In this document: piece after piece, positions 1 through 9,548 of the stretch | How the letters are laid out: every line of letters starts with the position of its first letter | Numbering within the stretch: the first letter of the stretch is position 1 | DNA from: Parasphingopyxis sp. CP4 | Lineage (GTDB): Bacteria; Pseudomonadota; Alphaproteobacteria; Sphingomonadales; Sphingomonadaceae | Direction: 5' to 3' | DNA: 64,000 bases | Assembly (NCBI RefSeq): GCF_013378055.1 | Contig: NZ_CP051130.1 | Location: 186,001-250,000 of the forward strand | Translations under genes and position numbers: made by a program | The notes under the pieces: model-generated | What the model saw: only the letters and a program-made list of their open reading frames with translations | The model's database searches: none | What the model was told of the DNA's origin: nothing

Positions 1-2390
1 CGGAATGCTTCCCAGATAATCGCGCTACGCGGATCAGAGCTTGGCCAGCCACCAAAGACCCGGCGGCCAGTGCGGCGATCGATGCGGACCATCCGCATGC
101 CGCGCGGAGCGCGGAAGGGCATGACTTCCTGGCCTTCAAGCGTTTCGCGCATGAACTGGCGGAATATCGGTGCGGCCAGGGTGCCACCAGCGCCAAAGCC
201 AATGCTGCGGGCCTGCCGGTCATAACCAAGATAGACGCCGGCAACGATGTTCTGAGTGCCTCCGACAAACCAGACATTGGTCGGGCCCGTTGTCGTTCCT
301 GTCTTGCCGAAGATCGGATGGCCAAGATCGCGCAGCAGCGTGGCGGTACCGCGCTGTACGACGCCTTGCAGGATGTGCACCATCTGGAATGCCGTCATCG
401 CATCGAGTACTTGGCGGCCGGGAACCGGTGGGCGCGGCATCTGCTCCCCATCCCAATCATCTGCATTACAGCCTTCGCAGGCGCTCCAGTTGGCCGGATA
501 GATCACTTCACCACGACGGTTTTGGACATAATCGATTAGCGACGGTCCGACATCGCGGCCATGATTGGCCAGCATGCCATAAGCGTTGACCAAACGCAGC
601 ACCGTCGTGTCACCGGCGCCGAGCGACGTGGAGAGGAAGGGTTCATGCTGGCCGATTCCGGCATTCTCGATCAGTTCGACAACATTCTCCATGCCGGTTT
701 CTGAGGCGGCCCGGACAGTCATGAGATTGCGTGATTGCTCAAGGCCCCAGCGCAAAGTCTGCGGTCCGGCGACCCCGCCGCCAGAGTTGCGGAAACATTT
801 TCGGCCGAGGGCCGCGCCCTGATAGACGCAGAAAGGGCCGTCGACGATGATCGAGGCTGGCGTCATCCCGTTCTCAAGCGCTGCGGCATAAACGAAGGGC
901 TTGATGCTTGAACCCGGCTGGCGCTCTGCCTGGGTCGCGCGGTTAAAGGGTTCGAGGCTTTGGCTGAAGCCACCCTGCATGGCGTAAACCCGGCCCGTTC
1001 TTACATCTTCAACGACCATTCCGCCGGAGATGTCCGGTACTTTAGCCAGTGCGTAATTGGTGCCGTTCGGTCGCACGGTAATGATGTCGCCGGGCTGCAT
1101 CGTCGAGAAGGCCGTGCCGCCCCCGACGCGTGCAACCGACGCGAGTGAACGGGGGAGGGTGGCTGTTTCGCCATCTGAAAAACCGATCTGCGCTGCGTTG
1201 CCGTCCTTGGAAAGGACCACCGCCACGCGCCAGTCTTCATAACCAACCGAAAGATTGGCACTGGCAAGGCGCGATCGCCATTCGCCATCGTCCATCGGGA
1301 TTGTCGCCACGGGCCCTGACCAAGGGCGTCCGCGATCGAACCGCAAAAGCCCTGCCCGCAATGCATTTTCCGTGCTGGTTTGCATGTCGGGGTCATAGGA
1401 GGTGCGCACCCAAAGGCCGCCCGAATAGATCCCGTACGGCCCGTCTTCCGCATCCTGCCCAAAACTGTCGACCAGGATCCGGCGAACCTCTTCCATATAA
1501 TAGCCGTCGACATTGTCGGTGACCGATTGCGATGTCCGGGTCACGCCCAGTGGCATGGCGCGGGTCGCATCATATGTCGCTTCGTCGATCCAGTCATTGT
1601 TACGCATCAGGCGCAGGACGAGATTGCGTCGCTCGAGGGCGGCGTCAGGATTGGTTGTGGGATTGTAGCGCGAGGGGGCCTGGGGAAGCCCGGCAAGGAA
1701 CGCAGCCTCATGCAGTTCCAGCTCAGCCACATCCTTGTCGAAATACGCACGGGCTGCCGCCTGTACACCATAGGCGTTGCGCCCGAGGAAGATCTGATTG
1801 AGGTAAAGTTCGAGGATGCGCTCCTTGCTGAGCGCAGCTTCGATCCGAGTGGCGAGGATCGCCTCACGGATTTTGCGGGTGATCGAATATTCGTCAGTCA
1901 GCAGCAGGTTTTTGGCAACCTGTTGGGTGATGGTCGAACCACCGCGCGCGCGCTCACCGGAACCGATCTTGGTCACATAGTCGAATACGGCCGCTGCGAG
2001 CCCCGGATAATCGAGACCGCCATGCGAAAAGAAGGAGGCATCTTCGGCCGCCAGAAAGGCCCGGATCAGTTCGGGCGGATATTCCTCGAACGCCAGCTCG
2101 ACCCGCCGCTCGCGCGCGAAACTCTGCACCGGCTCACCATTCACGTCGCGAACAAAGGTCGGCAGAGCGGGTTCGTAATCGAGCAGCGTATCGGTGGACG
2201 GCAGGTCGCGCATGAACGTGAACCAGAAGGCGATCAACGCAATGAGCGTTAGAATCAGCATGTATAGCGGCCAGCGATAGCGCCTTTTGCCCAATATGCG
2301 CCGCAATCCAGCGCCAAAGCCAGTCGCCTCGCGGCGCAGCTTCATCGTCACATCGGCGTCATCGGCCGTCATTTCAGGGGTGTCCGTCAT
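1..2390 (-). CDS. mrcA: Penicillin-binding protein 1A (bifunctional transglycosylase/transpeptidase), 3' end cut by window edge
   Basis: Class A PBP that polymerises lipid II into glycan strands and cross-links the peptides in the periplasm. The frame is open from the ATG at 2390 down to base 3 (796 codons), so the C-terminus lies outside the window. Residues about 40-60 form one membrane anchor. The GT51 domain follows, with the catalytic Glu in EDASFFSHGG and the GGSTITQQ motif. The transpeptidase domain carries SSIK near residue 491, SRN, and KTGTT near residue 695. It lies 89 nt downstream of the amidase gene on the same strand, probably in one operon, so a synthase and a hydrolase of peptidoglycan are paired. 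An in-frame ATG at 2372 is an alternative start. The strong antisense ORFs across this stretch are codon-bias shadows. Confidence 0.95.
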   Translation of the reverse strand, partial: MTDTPEMTADDADVTMKLRREATGFGAGLRRILGKRRYRWPLYMLILTLIALIAFWFTFMRDLPSTDTLLDYEPALPTFVRDVNGEPVQSFARERRVELAFEEYPPELIRAFLAAEDASFFSHGGLDYPGLAAAVFDYVTKIGSGERARGGSTITQQVAKNLLLTDEYSITRKIREAILATRIEAALSKERILELYLNQIFLGRNAYGVQAAARAYFDKDVAELELHEAAFLAGLPQAPSRYNPTTNPDAALERRNLVLRLMRNNDWIDEATYDATRAMPLGVTRTSQSVTDNVDGYYMEEVRRILVDSFGQDAEDGPYGIYSGGLWVRTSYDPDMQTSTENALRAGLLRFDRGRPWSGPVATIPMDDGEWRSRLASANLSVGYEDWRVAVVLSKDGNAAQIGFSDGETATLPRSLASVARVGGGTAFSTMQPGDIITVRPNGTNYALAKVPDISGGMVVEDVRTGRVYAMQGGFSQSLEPFNRATQAERQPGSSIKPFVYAAALENGMTPASIIVDGPFCVYQGAALGRKCFRNSGGGVAGPQTLRWGLEQSRNLMTVRAASETGMENVVELIENAGIGQHEPFLSTSLGAGDTTVLRLVNAYGMLANHGRDVGPSLIDYVQNRRGEVIYPANWSACEGCNADDWDGEQMPRPPVPGRQVLDAMTAFQMVHILQGVVQRGTATLLRDLGHPIFGKTGTTTGPTNVWFVGGTQNIVAGVYLGYDRQARSIGFGAGGTLAAPIFRQFMRETLEGQEVMPFRAPRGMRMVRIDRRTGRRVFGGWPSSDPRSAIIWEAF

Positions 2391-2479
2391 TCCGGGGACG
2401 GTTTACCAGCTTTGGTTAGCGATGCCAGCCGGTTTTTGTGCGGGTGCGACTAATGATATTTCGCCACAGGATGCCGAGT

Positions 2480-3739
2480 TTAGTCGGTGCTAGTCGTTTG
2501 GCGCGCGAAATGCGTTTCGATCGCTCCCGATAGACTGCGCGCGATGGCGCGCTGGCCGTCGCGCGAAAACAGGCGCCGCGCATCGGATGAGTTAGTGAGA
2601 TAACCAGACTCAAACAGGATCGATGGCATATCCGGTGCCTTCAACACCGCAAATCCGGCGAAGCGATGATAATCGCTGCGGAATGGCACCGAATCTCCGG
2701 CTTCGCGCCGCAGCAAGGACGCAAAACGGGCCGAGATATTCATTGTTTCGCGCTGTGTCAGATCGATCAGGATGGAGCGGACATCGTCATCCGCGCCGCC
2801 AAGATTGACGCCATTGATGATGTCGGCTGCATTTTCGCGACTGGCGAGAAGGGCTGTTTCCTGGTCAGAGGCAACCTCCGACAGCGTATATATCGTCGCA
2901 CCACGCGCTTCTCTGTTCTCCGCTGCATCGGCATGAATGGAGATGAACAGTTCGGCACCCAAACGACGAGCAATTTCGTAGCGTTCCCGCAATACCAGGA
3001 AGCGATCATCATCGCGGGTCAGGGCAACGCGCACCCGTCCGGAAGCCAGCAAAGCGTCCCGCGTGGCTCGCGCAATCGCGAGCGTTGCATCTTTCTCATG
3101 CCGATTTCCAAAGGGTGAGATCGCTCCGGGATCATGACCCCCATGCCCGGCGTCGAGCACGACCAGTGGCCGGCCGCGCGGTCCTTGAACCTCTGGCAGT
3201 TCCATTTCGCCCGCTGGCGTCGCTCGCGGCAGACGAACCGTCAGCTCACCGCGACCTCGAGGTGGCCGTGCACGAAACGCCATGGGCGGCAGGAAGCTGG
3301 CGCGGCCAGCCCCGGCAGCGCTTGCAAACTGGATCCGGCTAGCCGGTCGAATATCGAGCGTGAAGGAGCGGCCATCGTCCGAAAACGAACCATTGCTGAA
3401 TATCACGGGGCGGGCGAGATCAAGCACGACGCGCGCTGTTTCGGGATCATATTGGCCCTGGCGTACTGCTCGGATTGGGCCGGCACGACCAGAATCGCGG
3501 CCAGCACGGGCGCCGGCAACGTCAATTGCAAGCCGATAGGGGTTGTCGAGCAGGAATGCGGATGCATTTTCGACATAATCGTCAAACTGCACGGTTATCC
3601 GCTCAGGCGTGACATCTACGGCCTGGATGGCGGTGGCCAATGCAGGCTGCCATCCGACAATCGCAAAAATGGCGAGCAAAAGGGACATGGCCCCATATTG
3701 CCGTGCTATCCCCCCATTGGTCCAGCGCAAACGCGTCAT
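2480..3739 (-). CDS. amiC: N-acetylmuramoyl-L-alanine amidase (AMIN + Amidase_3), AmiC type
   Basis: Zinc amidase that cleaves the stem peptide from MurNAc in peptidoglycan, used for daughter-cell separation. The 419-residue protein has an N-terminal secretion signal (hydrophobic stretch about residues 18-36), an AMIN domain (about 40-135) and a C-terminal Amidase_3 domain (about 195-410). Zinc and catalytic residues are visible as DAGHGG, HEKD, SIHADA and FESGYLTN. An ATG at codon 18 is a possible later start that would shorten the n-region of the signal. The gene is divergent from rne and followed by PBP1A, a gene order I recall as common in sphingomonads. Confidence 0.93.
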   Translation of the reverse strand: MTRLRWTNGGIARQYGAMSLLLAIFAIVGWQPALATAIQAVDVTPERITVQFDDYVENASAFLLDNPYRLAIDVAGARAGRDSGRAGPIRAVRQGQYDPETARVVLDLARPVIFSNGSFSDDGRSFTLDIRPASRIQFASAAGAGRASFLPPMAFRARPPRGRGELTVRLPRATPAGEMELPEVQGPRGRPLVVLDAGHGGHDPGAISPFGNRHEKDATLAIARATRDALLASGRVRVALTRDDDRFLVLRERYEIARRLGAELFISIHADAAENREARGATIYTLSEVASDQETALLASRENAADIINGVNLGGADDDVRSILIDLTQRETMNISARFASLLRREAGDSVPFRSDYHRFAGFAVLKAPDMPSILFESGYLTNSSDARRLFSRDGQRAIARSLSGAIETHFARQTTSTD

Positions 3740-4245
3740 TAAGGTTACCCTTGTTCATTCAAACTCGGGTGCCGGGATAGGTTTGCCGCCTGAAAACGCG
3801 GTGAAATTGTAGGGTTAAACCGGGGTTTACCATCTTTGCCCGTGATTTATGGGCTATGTTTGAGACGCTTTTTCTTGCGGCGTACGAACCGCGCTGCTAG
3901 CCCTCATCCGCAATAGGGGGTTGAATGTGCCGTTCGGCATGGCAACTTTCCTATTATACAGTGCCGGCGCATTTCCGCCCGGCCCACCAGGTTGACGCTG
4001 CATGAGGCATTTACTTCTCGATCGACCGGCGATGCGCGAACCGCGCCGCCCCTCGTTCGTGACACATCATCCCGCCCACGAGGCCGGACATGCCGTTGCA
4101 GCAGAAGCGATTTTTCTCAATTCACCCCGAATGGGCGCGACGCCGTATGCCGACTTGCATCGCGCGGCCGCAAATCTCCCATTCTCATCAATTCACATGT
4201 CCGCCCCGCGAATAGGCCGAGCGCGACATGTTCGGAGACAATTAC
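3740..4245 (+). other. Divergent intergenic region and probable long rne leader
   Basis: About 500 bases between the divergent amidase and RNase E genes. I see no credible coding sequence. The rne-proximal part has small GC hairpins, for example TGCC/GGCA around a GTTC loop near 3928-3941 and GCCGG/CCGGC near 3964-3982. Long structured 5' leaders used for autoregulation by RNase E itself are established in enterobacteria; that this region does the same is inference. No promoter matched well enough to place a start site. Confidence 0.4.
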
Positions 4246-6666
4246 ATGGCAACGCGTATGTTGATCGATGCGCGCCACCGGGAAGAGACCCGTGTGGCCG
4301 TCGTCAAGAACAATCGGATCGAAGAATTTGATTTCGAGTCCGAAGAGCATAAGCAGCTCAAAGGCAATATCTATTTAGCTAAGGTAACCCGGGTCGAACC
4401 GTCACTGCAGGCGGCATTTGTCGACTATGGAGGCAATCGTCACGGCTTCCTCGCTTTTAGCGAAATCCATCCTGACTATTACCAGATCCCTAGAGAGGAT
4501 CGGGAAAAGCTGCTCGCCGAAGAAGTCGAGCAGGCTAAGGAAGAAGCCAAGCTTCGTGACGATGAAGACGAAGAACAGGCCGAAAAGGACGAAAGCGACG
4601 CCGAAGACGAAGACGGCGACGAGGCCGAAGTCGAAGAAACCGGTGATGCCGATGCCGACGAAGAGCCGGAAGACGAACCGTCTGTTCAGAATATCCGCAA
4701 ACGCCGGATGGACCTTCGCCGTCGCTACAAGATTCAGGATGTCATCAAGCGCCGTCAGGTGCTGCTCGTCCAGGTCGTCAAGGAAGAGCGTGGCAACAAG
4801 GGCGCAGCGCTGACCAGTTATCTTTCCCTGGCCGGTCGCTATTGCGTCCTTATGCCCAATACCTCGCATGGTGGCGGGATCAGCCGGAAAATCTCCAATG
4901 CGTCGGATCGCAAACGCCTTAAATCGGTGATTTCGGACCTGAAACTGCCAGATACGATGGGGTGCATTGTCCGCACTGCTGGCATGACCCGCACCAAGAC
5001 TGAGATCAAACGCGATTTCACCTATCTTGCACGCCTGTGGGACGAAATTCGCGACGGAACGCTAGGTGCGACTGCCCCTGCGAAGATCTATACCGATAGC
5101 GATCTCATAAAACGCGCGATCCGAGACATTTATAATCGCGATATCCAGGAAGTGTTTGTCGAAGGCGAAGACGGCTACAAAGCCGCAAAATCCTTCATGA
5201 AACTCCTCATGCCGAGCCATGCTCGACGGGTACGGCAATATGCCGACGCGACGCCGCTGTTCCAGCGCTACAAGGTCGAAGATCAGCTCGGTGCGATGTA
5301 CCAGCCGGTCGTTCAGCTCAAATCCGGCGGCTATCTTGTCATCAACCCGACCGAAGCCCTGGTATCGATCGATATCAACTCGGGTCGTTCGACGCGTGAG
5401 CATAATATTGAGCAGACCGCACTGAAGACGAATATCGAAGCGGCGCGCGAAATTGCGCGCCAGCTGCGCCTGCGTGACATGGCCGGACTGGTCGTGATTG
5501 ATTTCATCGACATGGATCACCGCTCGAACAACCGGAAGGTGGAAAGCGCCCTCAAGGACGCGCTGAAGACCGACCGCGCGCGTATCCAAGTCGGACGGAT
5601 ATCATCCTTTGGTTTGCTCGAAATGAGCCGCCAGCGTCTGCGGACCGGTGTGCTTGAGGCATCGACGCACGAATGTCCGCACTGCGAAGGCACGGGCCTG
5701 ATGCGGACCGCCGCGTCAGCCGGATTGTCCGCGCTTCGTATGCTCGAAGAGGAAGCGGCAAAGGGCAAGGGATCAACTTTGTCGTTGACCTGTTCGCGCG
5801 ATGCTGCGGTCTATGTGCTCAATTCGAAGCGCAAGGACCTCGGCGAGATCGAAGAGCTTTACGGCGTCTCGATCGAAGTTCTGCCGGAACGCACGCTGGA
5901 AGGTGCGGCGATGGACGTGACCGCATCCGGCCCCCCGCCGACCAAGAAGGTCGAAATCGTTCCGCTCGAGCTGGATGACGATGACGAAGATATCGTCGAC
6001 GAATTCGAAGAAGAGGAAGAAGCCGAGGAAAAACCGCGGTCCCGCCGTCGGCGTGGACGCCGAGGTGGCCGTGGCCGTCGCGGCAAGCCGAAATCTGCTG
6101 AGACTGCCAAAGAGGGCGAAGAAAAGTCCGATGACGCCGAACAGCAGAGCAAGGATGGCGACGAAGACAGCCAGGCACCGAAGAAATCGCGGCGCGGTCG
6201 TCGCGGCGGTCGACGACGCAAATCCACCTCTGCTGGCGAAGCACAGGACGGTTCAACTGAGAAGCCGGCCGACGCTGAACCAGTCGCTGCGGACACATCT
6301 GCTGACGAGGCAGTTGCCGAGGCCCCGGCTGAAAAACCGAAGCGCCGAACCCGCAAAAAAGCAGAACCCAAGGTAGAAGCAGCGACTGACGAAGCTGCGG
6401 CAGATACCGCTCCGGAAGCTGAGAAAGAAAAGCCGAAGCCCCGCCGCACGCGCAAGAAGGCCGAACCTGCCGAAACCGAAGAAAGCGCTGCGAATGGAGC
6501 CGCTGAAGAGCCGGCATCGAAACCCAAACGCACGCGCAAGAAAGCTGAGACTGCTAATGGTAGCGGCACGGCGCCAGCTGAAACAGCGCCGGTTGCCGAG
6601 GCTCCCGACGCTAGCAGCAATGAACCGCCCAAGCGTGGGTGGTGGCAGCGGACCTTCGGCGAATAG
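4246..6666 (+). CDS. rne: Ribonuclease E
   Basis: Essential endoribonuclease and degradosome scaffold. The start at 4246 (MATRMLIDARH) is preferred over the ATG at 4228 because GGAGA at 4234-4238 sits 7 nt before it and family members begin this way. The 806-residue protein has an S1 domain interrupted by a very acidic insert (about residues 88-145), DNase-like catalytic aspartates in VSIDINSG (near 373) and VVIDFIDMDH (near 416), and the Zn-link ECPHCEG (near 477). The tail from about residue 580 is disordered, alternating acidic and Arg-rich blocks, with three KPxRTRKKAE-type repeats. It ends in RGWWQRTFGE; a C-terminal GWW element binds PNPase in Caulobacter RNase E, so a similar role here is likely. 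Confidence 0.97.
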   Translation: MATRMLIDARHREETRVAVVKNNRIEEFDFESEEHKQLKGNIYLAKVTRVEPSLQAAFVDYGGNRHGFLAFSEIHPDYYQIPREDREKLLAEEVEQAKEEAKLRDDEDEEQAEKDESDAEDEDGDEAEVEETGDADADEEPEDEPSVQNIRKRRMDLRRRYKIQDVIKRRQVLLVQVVKEERGNKGAALTSYLSLAGRYCVLMPNTSHGGGISRKISNASDRKRLKSVISDLKLPDTMGCIVRTAGMTRTKTEIKRDFTYLARLWDEIRDGTLGATAPAKIYTDSDLIKRAIRDIYNRDIQEVFVEGEDGYKAAKSFMKLLMPSHARRVRQYADATPLFQRYKVEDQLGAMYQPVVQLKSGGYLVINPTEALVSIDINSGRSTREHNIEQTALKTNIEAAREIARQLRLRDMAGLVVIDFIDMDHRSNNRKVESALKDALKTDRARIQVGRISSFGLLEMSRQRLRTGVLEASTHECPHCEGTGLMRTAASAGLSALRMLEEEAAKGKGSTLSLTCSRDAAVYVLNSKRKDLGEIEELYGVSIEVLPERTLEGAAMDVTASGPPPTKKVEIVPLELDDDDEDIVDEFEEEEEAEEKPRSRRRRGRRGGRGRRGKPKSAETAKEGEEKSDDAEQQSKDGDEDSQAPKKSRRGRRGGRRRKSTSAGEAQDGSTEKPADAEPVAADTSADEAVAEAPAEKPKRRTRKKAEPKVEAATDEAAADTAPEAEKEKPKPRRTRKKAEPAETEESAANGAAEEPASKPKRTRKKAETANGSGTAPAETAPVAEAPDASSNEPPKRGWWQRTFGE

Positions 6667-6731
6667 GAATAATTGACGTGCGGTGGCATCCTTTCAGCCC
6701 CGGTTCAGGCACAACGCCTGACTGTGCTGCC

Positions 6732-8123
6732 ATGAATGGGCGACGCCTAAGATCCGCCATGCCAGCGGCCGCGATTTTGCGGGCGTCGCTTGTTATCGTG
6801 CTCAGCCTATTGCTGGTTGTGCGCCCGGTCGCTGCCCAGTCCATCCTGCGCGATGCCGAAACCGAGACATTGCTCAATGACATGGCGGCGCCACTGATTG
6901 TTGCGGCCGGTCTTGAGCCTAGCGGTTTCGAGATTGTTTTGGTCAGCGATTCGAGCATTAACGCGTTTGTGGCGGGTGGACAGCGCGTTTTCATTCATTC
7001 GGGCCTGATCATGGCGGCTGACAACGCCAATGAGGTTCAGGGCGTGATTGCGCATGAGATTGGCCATGTCACCGGCGGCCACTCGATCGCGATCCAGGAA
7101 GCGGCAGGCGATGCTGGTGGGATCAGCATCCTCTCGTTGATCCTCGGCGCTGCGGCGATTGCTGCCGGCGCCGGAGAAGCAGGCCTGGCCATGCTCTCGG
7201 CGGGGTCGCGTGCCGCAATCGGCAACTTCCTTGCCTTTAGTCGGACCCAGGAGGCGACCACAGATCTCGCCGGCGCACAATATTTGTCCGAAGCCGGCAT
7301 AAGCGGTCGTGGCAGCCTGGCCTTTTTCCGGCGTCTCCAGAACATCGAATATCGCCTGAATATTCCGCAGGAAAATGCGTATAACCGCACCCATCCGCTG
7401 ACCGGCGAACGGCTCGCCATTCTGGAGGAGTTGTACCAGAATGATCCCGCTTGGGAGATAGAGACTGATCCCGCCCTCGAGGCTCGATTCCAGCGCGCCC
7501 GGGCGAAACTGATCGGATTTGCGTCCGATCCTGAGCAGACACTGACTGCATATCCGGAAACTGATCTGACTGTACCGGCGCGCTACGCCCGGGCCTATGC
7601 ATGGCATAAACTTGCCTTTGTTGATCGCGCTCTGGCCGAGGTTGACGCACTTTTGGAAACCAATCCGGAAGATCCCTATTTTCGTGAGCTTCGCGGGCAG
7701 GTCCTTTTGGAATCTGGCCGCCCGGAAGAGGCCTTGGACGATTTGCGCATGGCCCTTGCAAACTCCCGCAATCATCCGCTGATTGCCTCGCTGTTCGGCC
7801 ATGCCCTGATTGCGACCGAAGATGAGGACCATCTGGTCGAGGCCCGGCGCGTTCTGCGGACCGCGGTCCAGCGCGACAATCGCAATCCCTTCGCCTGGCG
7901 TCGATTGGGTTATATCTATTCGCAGGAAGGGGATCTGGCGCGTGCCTATCTGGCTACCGCCGAATATGCTACACTTGCGGGATCGCCCCAAGAAGCCTTG
8001 GTTAATGCGCGCCAGGCGATGCAAGGCATTCCAACCGGCACGCCGGATTGGATACGGGCACAGGATATTGCGCTGATCGCTGAATCGGCGATCGAAGAAC
8101 AGGGCGGCCGTCGCCGCCGGTAA
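6732..8123 (+). CDS. M48 family zinc metalloprotease with TPR repeats (BepA/YfgC-like), periplasmic
   Basis: Predicted periplasmic protease/chaperone of the BepA type, which handles outer-membrane protein quality control. From the ATG at 6732 a signal peptide is clear (hydrophobic core, cleavage after VAA near residue 36). The zinc motif is HEIGH near residue 107, followed by the helical M48 domain; TPR-like helices run from about residue 287 to the end. Start choice is uncertain: ATG 6759 is in frame, and GTG 6678 has AGGA nine bases upstream but would put about 18 extra residues before the signal. It is 65 nt after rne and 19 nt before the DsbA-like gene, which suggests one transcript for envelope protein folding and turnover. 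Confidence 0.9.
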   Translation: MNGRRLRSAMPAAAILRASLVIVLSLLLVVRPVAAQSILRDAETETLLNDMAAPLIVAAGLEPSGFEIVLVSDSSINAFVAGGQRVFIHSGLIMAADNANEVQGVIAHEIGHVTGGHSIAIQEAAGDAGGISILSLILGAAAIAAGAGEAGLAMLSAGSRAAIGNFLAFSRTQEATTDLAGAQYLSEAGISGRGSLAFFRRLQNIEYRLNIPQENAYNRTHPLTGERLAILEELYQNDPAWEIETDPALEARFQRARAKLIGFASDPEQTLTAYPETDLTVPARYARAYAWHKLAFVDRALAEVDALLETNPEDPYFRELRGQVLLESGRPEEALDDLRMALANSRNHPLIASLFGHALIATEDEDHLVEARRVLRTAVQRDNRNPFAWRRLGYIYSQEGDLARAYLATAEYATLAGSPQEALVNARQAMQGIPTGTPDWIRAQDIALIAESAIEEQGGRRRR

Positions 8124-8142
8124 GGAAGAACGGAAAGAGATT

Positions 8143-8910
8143 ATGCAAGCCAACCGATTCATTCTCGGCGGTGCGGTCGCTGTGGTCGCCGCATTTGCGG
8201 TTTTCTTCCTGTTTCGCTCCGATGGATCGGAAGCGGCGGAAGGCCAGACGCCGGTCAATCTCCCGGCTGGTCTAGAGCGATCCGAGCTCGAAACCGTTAT
8301 CCGCGAATATATATTGGCTAATCCTGAGATCATTCCTGAAGCAATGGAACGCTTGCAGCAGCGCCGCATGGGGCAGATGATCTCTGGAATCCGTACCCAG
8401 CTCGAAACGCCGTTTGAAGGCGCCTGGGCTGGCGCCGCTGATGCCGATGTCACGATTGTCGAGTTTTTCGATTATGCCTGTGGCTTCTGCCGGACGAGCC
8501 TGCCGGACCTCGAACGGTTGTTGGAGGAAGATGATAATCTGCGCGTCGTATTCCGCGAGCTTCCCATTCTCAGCGAAGAAAGCGTCGATGCGGCGCGGGT
8601 CAGTTTGTCGGCGGCGCGGCAGAGCGAATATTATGCCTTCCATCGCGCGATGTTCGATGCCGGACGACCCGGGTCTGAAACAATCGCCGAGGCGCAACGC
8701 GCTGCCGGCTTGAATGCCGGACAAGTGCGGCGGGATATTTCGGATTCCGCGATAGAGGCAGAGATTGTCGCCAATCGCAATATGGCTGGCCAGCTCCAGC
8801 TGACGGGCACCCCGGCGTTTGTCGTCGGCGATCAGATATTGTCCGGCGCAGTTGGTTATGAGCGACTGCGCGAGGCCGTCGCCGAAGCGCGGGCCGCTTC
8901 CGGCGACTAG
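8143..8910 (+). CDS. DsbA-family thiol:disulfide oxidoreductase, membrane anchored
   Basis: Thioredoxin-fold protein of 255 residues acting in the periplasm. One N-terminal hydrophobic segment (about residues 6-24) serves as anchor or uncleaved signal. The redox motif is CGFC near residue 113 within FFDYACGFC, and the cis-proline loop is GTPAF near 221. An N-terminal stretch of charged helix (about 45-95) resembles the dimerisation region of DsbG/ScsC/BdbD-like relatives. Strong Shine-Dalgarno AAGGAAG lies upstream. Its stop overlaps the convergent RlmE gene by 4 nt. Whether it oxidises or isomerises cannot be decided from sequence. Confidence 0.9.
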   Translation: MQANRFILGGAVAVVAAFAVFFLFRSDGSEAAEGQTPVNLPAGLERSELETVIREYILANPEIIPEAMERLQQRRMGQMISGIRTQLETPFEGAWAGAADADVTIVEFFDYACGFCRTSLPDLERLLEEDDNLRVVFRELPILSEESVDAARVSLSAARQSEYYAFHRAMFDAGRPGSETIAEAQRAAGLNAGQVRRDISDSAIEAEIVANRNMAGQLQLTGTPAFVVGDQILSGAVGYERLREAVAEARAASGD

Positions 8911-9548
8911 TCGCGGCCCTTAAAGCCCTTCGCAATCACATACCATTCGGATGAGCCCTTGCGGCTCGCCGGCGGTTTGGCGTGTTTTACGGTTTTGAAG
9001 TTCCGCTTGAGCTCGGCGATGAGTGTATTGTCTGCGCCGCCCGCCAATACTTTCGCGATAAACGTACCGCCCGGCCGCAAAACTTCGGTTGCAAATAATG
9101 CTGCAGCCTCGACCAATGCCATGGTTCGCAGATGATCGGTTTGCTTATGACCGACGGTATTGGCGGCCATGTCCGACATGACGAGATCCGCGTCGCCGTC
9201 CAGCGCGTTGGTGAGGATTTCAGGCGCGGTGTCGTCAAGAAAGTCCATCTCGAAAATCGTCACACCGTCGATCGGATCGGTGGGCAGGAGGTCGATACCG
9301 ACAATGTTAGCGTGCGGGGCTTTGTGGCGCGCGACTTGGGCCCAGCCGCCCGGTGCAATGCCAAGGTCAACAATCCGCTCTGCGCCTTTCAGCAGCTCGA
9401 AGCGATCATCGAGCTCGAGCAATTTGTACGCGGAGCGCGCGCGATAGCCGTCGATCTGAGCCCGTTTGACATAGGGATCGTTGAGCTGGCGTTCGAGCCA
9501 ACGACGCGACGATTCAGATCGCCCGCGCGCTTTTCTGACCTGTTTCAT
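8907..9548 (-). CDS. rlmE: 23S rRNA (uridine-2552 2'-O)-methyltransferase
   Basis: FtsJ/RrmJ family enzyme that methylates U2552 of 23S rRNA during large-subunit maturation. The 213 residues show the SAM-binding loop DLGIAPGGWAQ, the catalytic aspartate in MSDMAANTVGH and lysine in FIAKVLAGG, with the first lysine of the K-D-K-E tetrad in RSAYKLLEL. Its start codon overlaps the stop of the upstream Ppx/GppA gene by 4 nt (ATGA), indicating translational coupling, and it converges on the DsbA-like gene. Confidence 0.94.
   Translation of the reverse strand: MKQVRKARGRSESSRRWLERQLNDPYVKRAQIDGYRARSAYKLLELDDRFELLKGAERIVDLGIAPGGWAQVARHKAPHANIVGIDLLPTDPIDGVTIFEMDFLDDTAPEILTNALDGDADLVMSDMAANTVGHKQTDHLRTMALVEAAALFATEVLRPGGTFIAKVLAGGADNTLIAELKRNFKTVKHAKPPASRKGSSEWYVIAKGFKGRD

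Noticed and set aside
1380-2252. 290-residue plus-strand ORF
   Set aside because: Antisense shadow of the PBP1A gene, whose own frame has all catalytic motifs.
6807-8453. 548-residue minus-strand ORF across the M48 and DsbA-like genes
   Set aside because: Antisense to two clear genes; no family motif and it bridges their intergenic gap by chance of GC-rich codon use.
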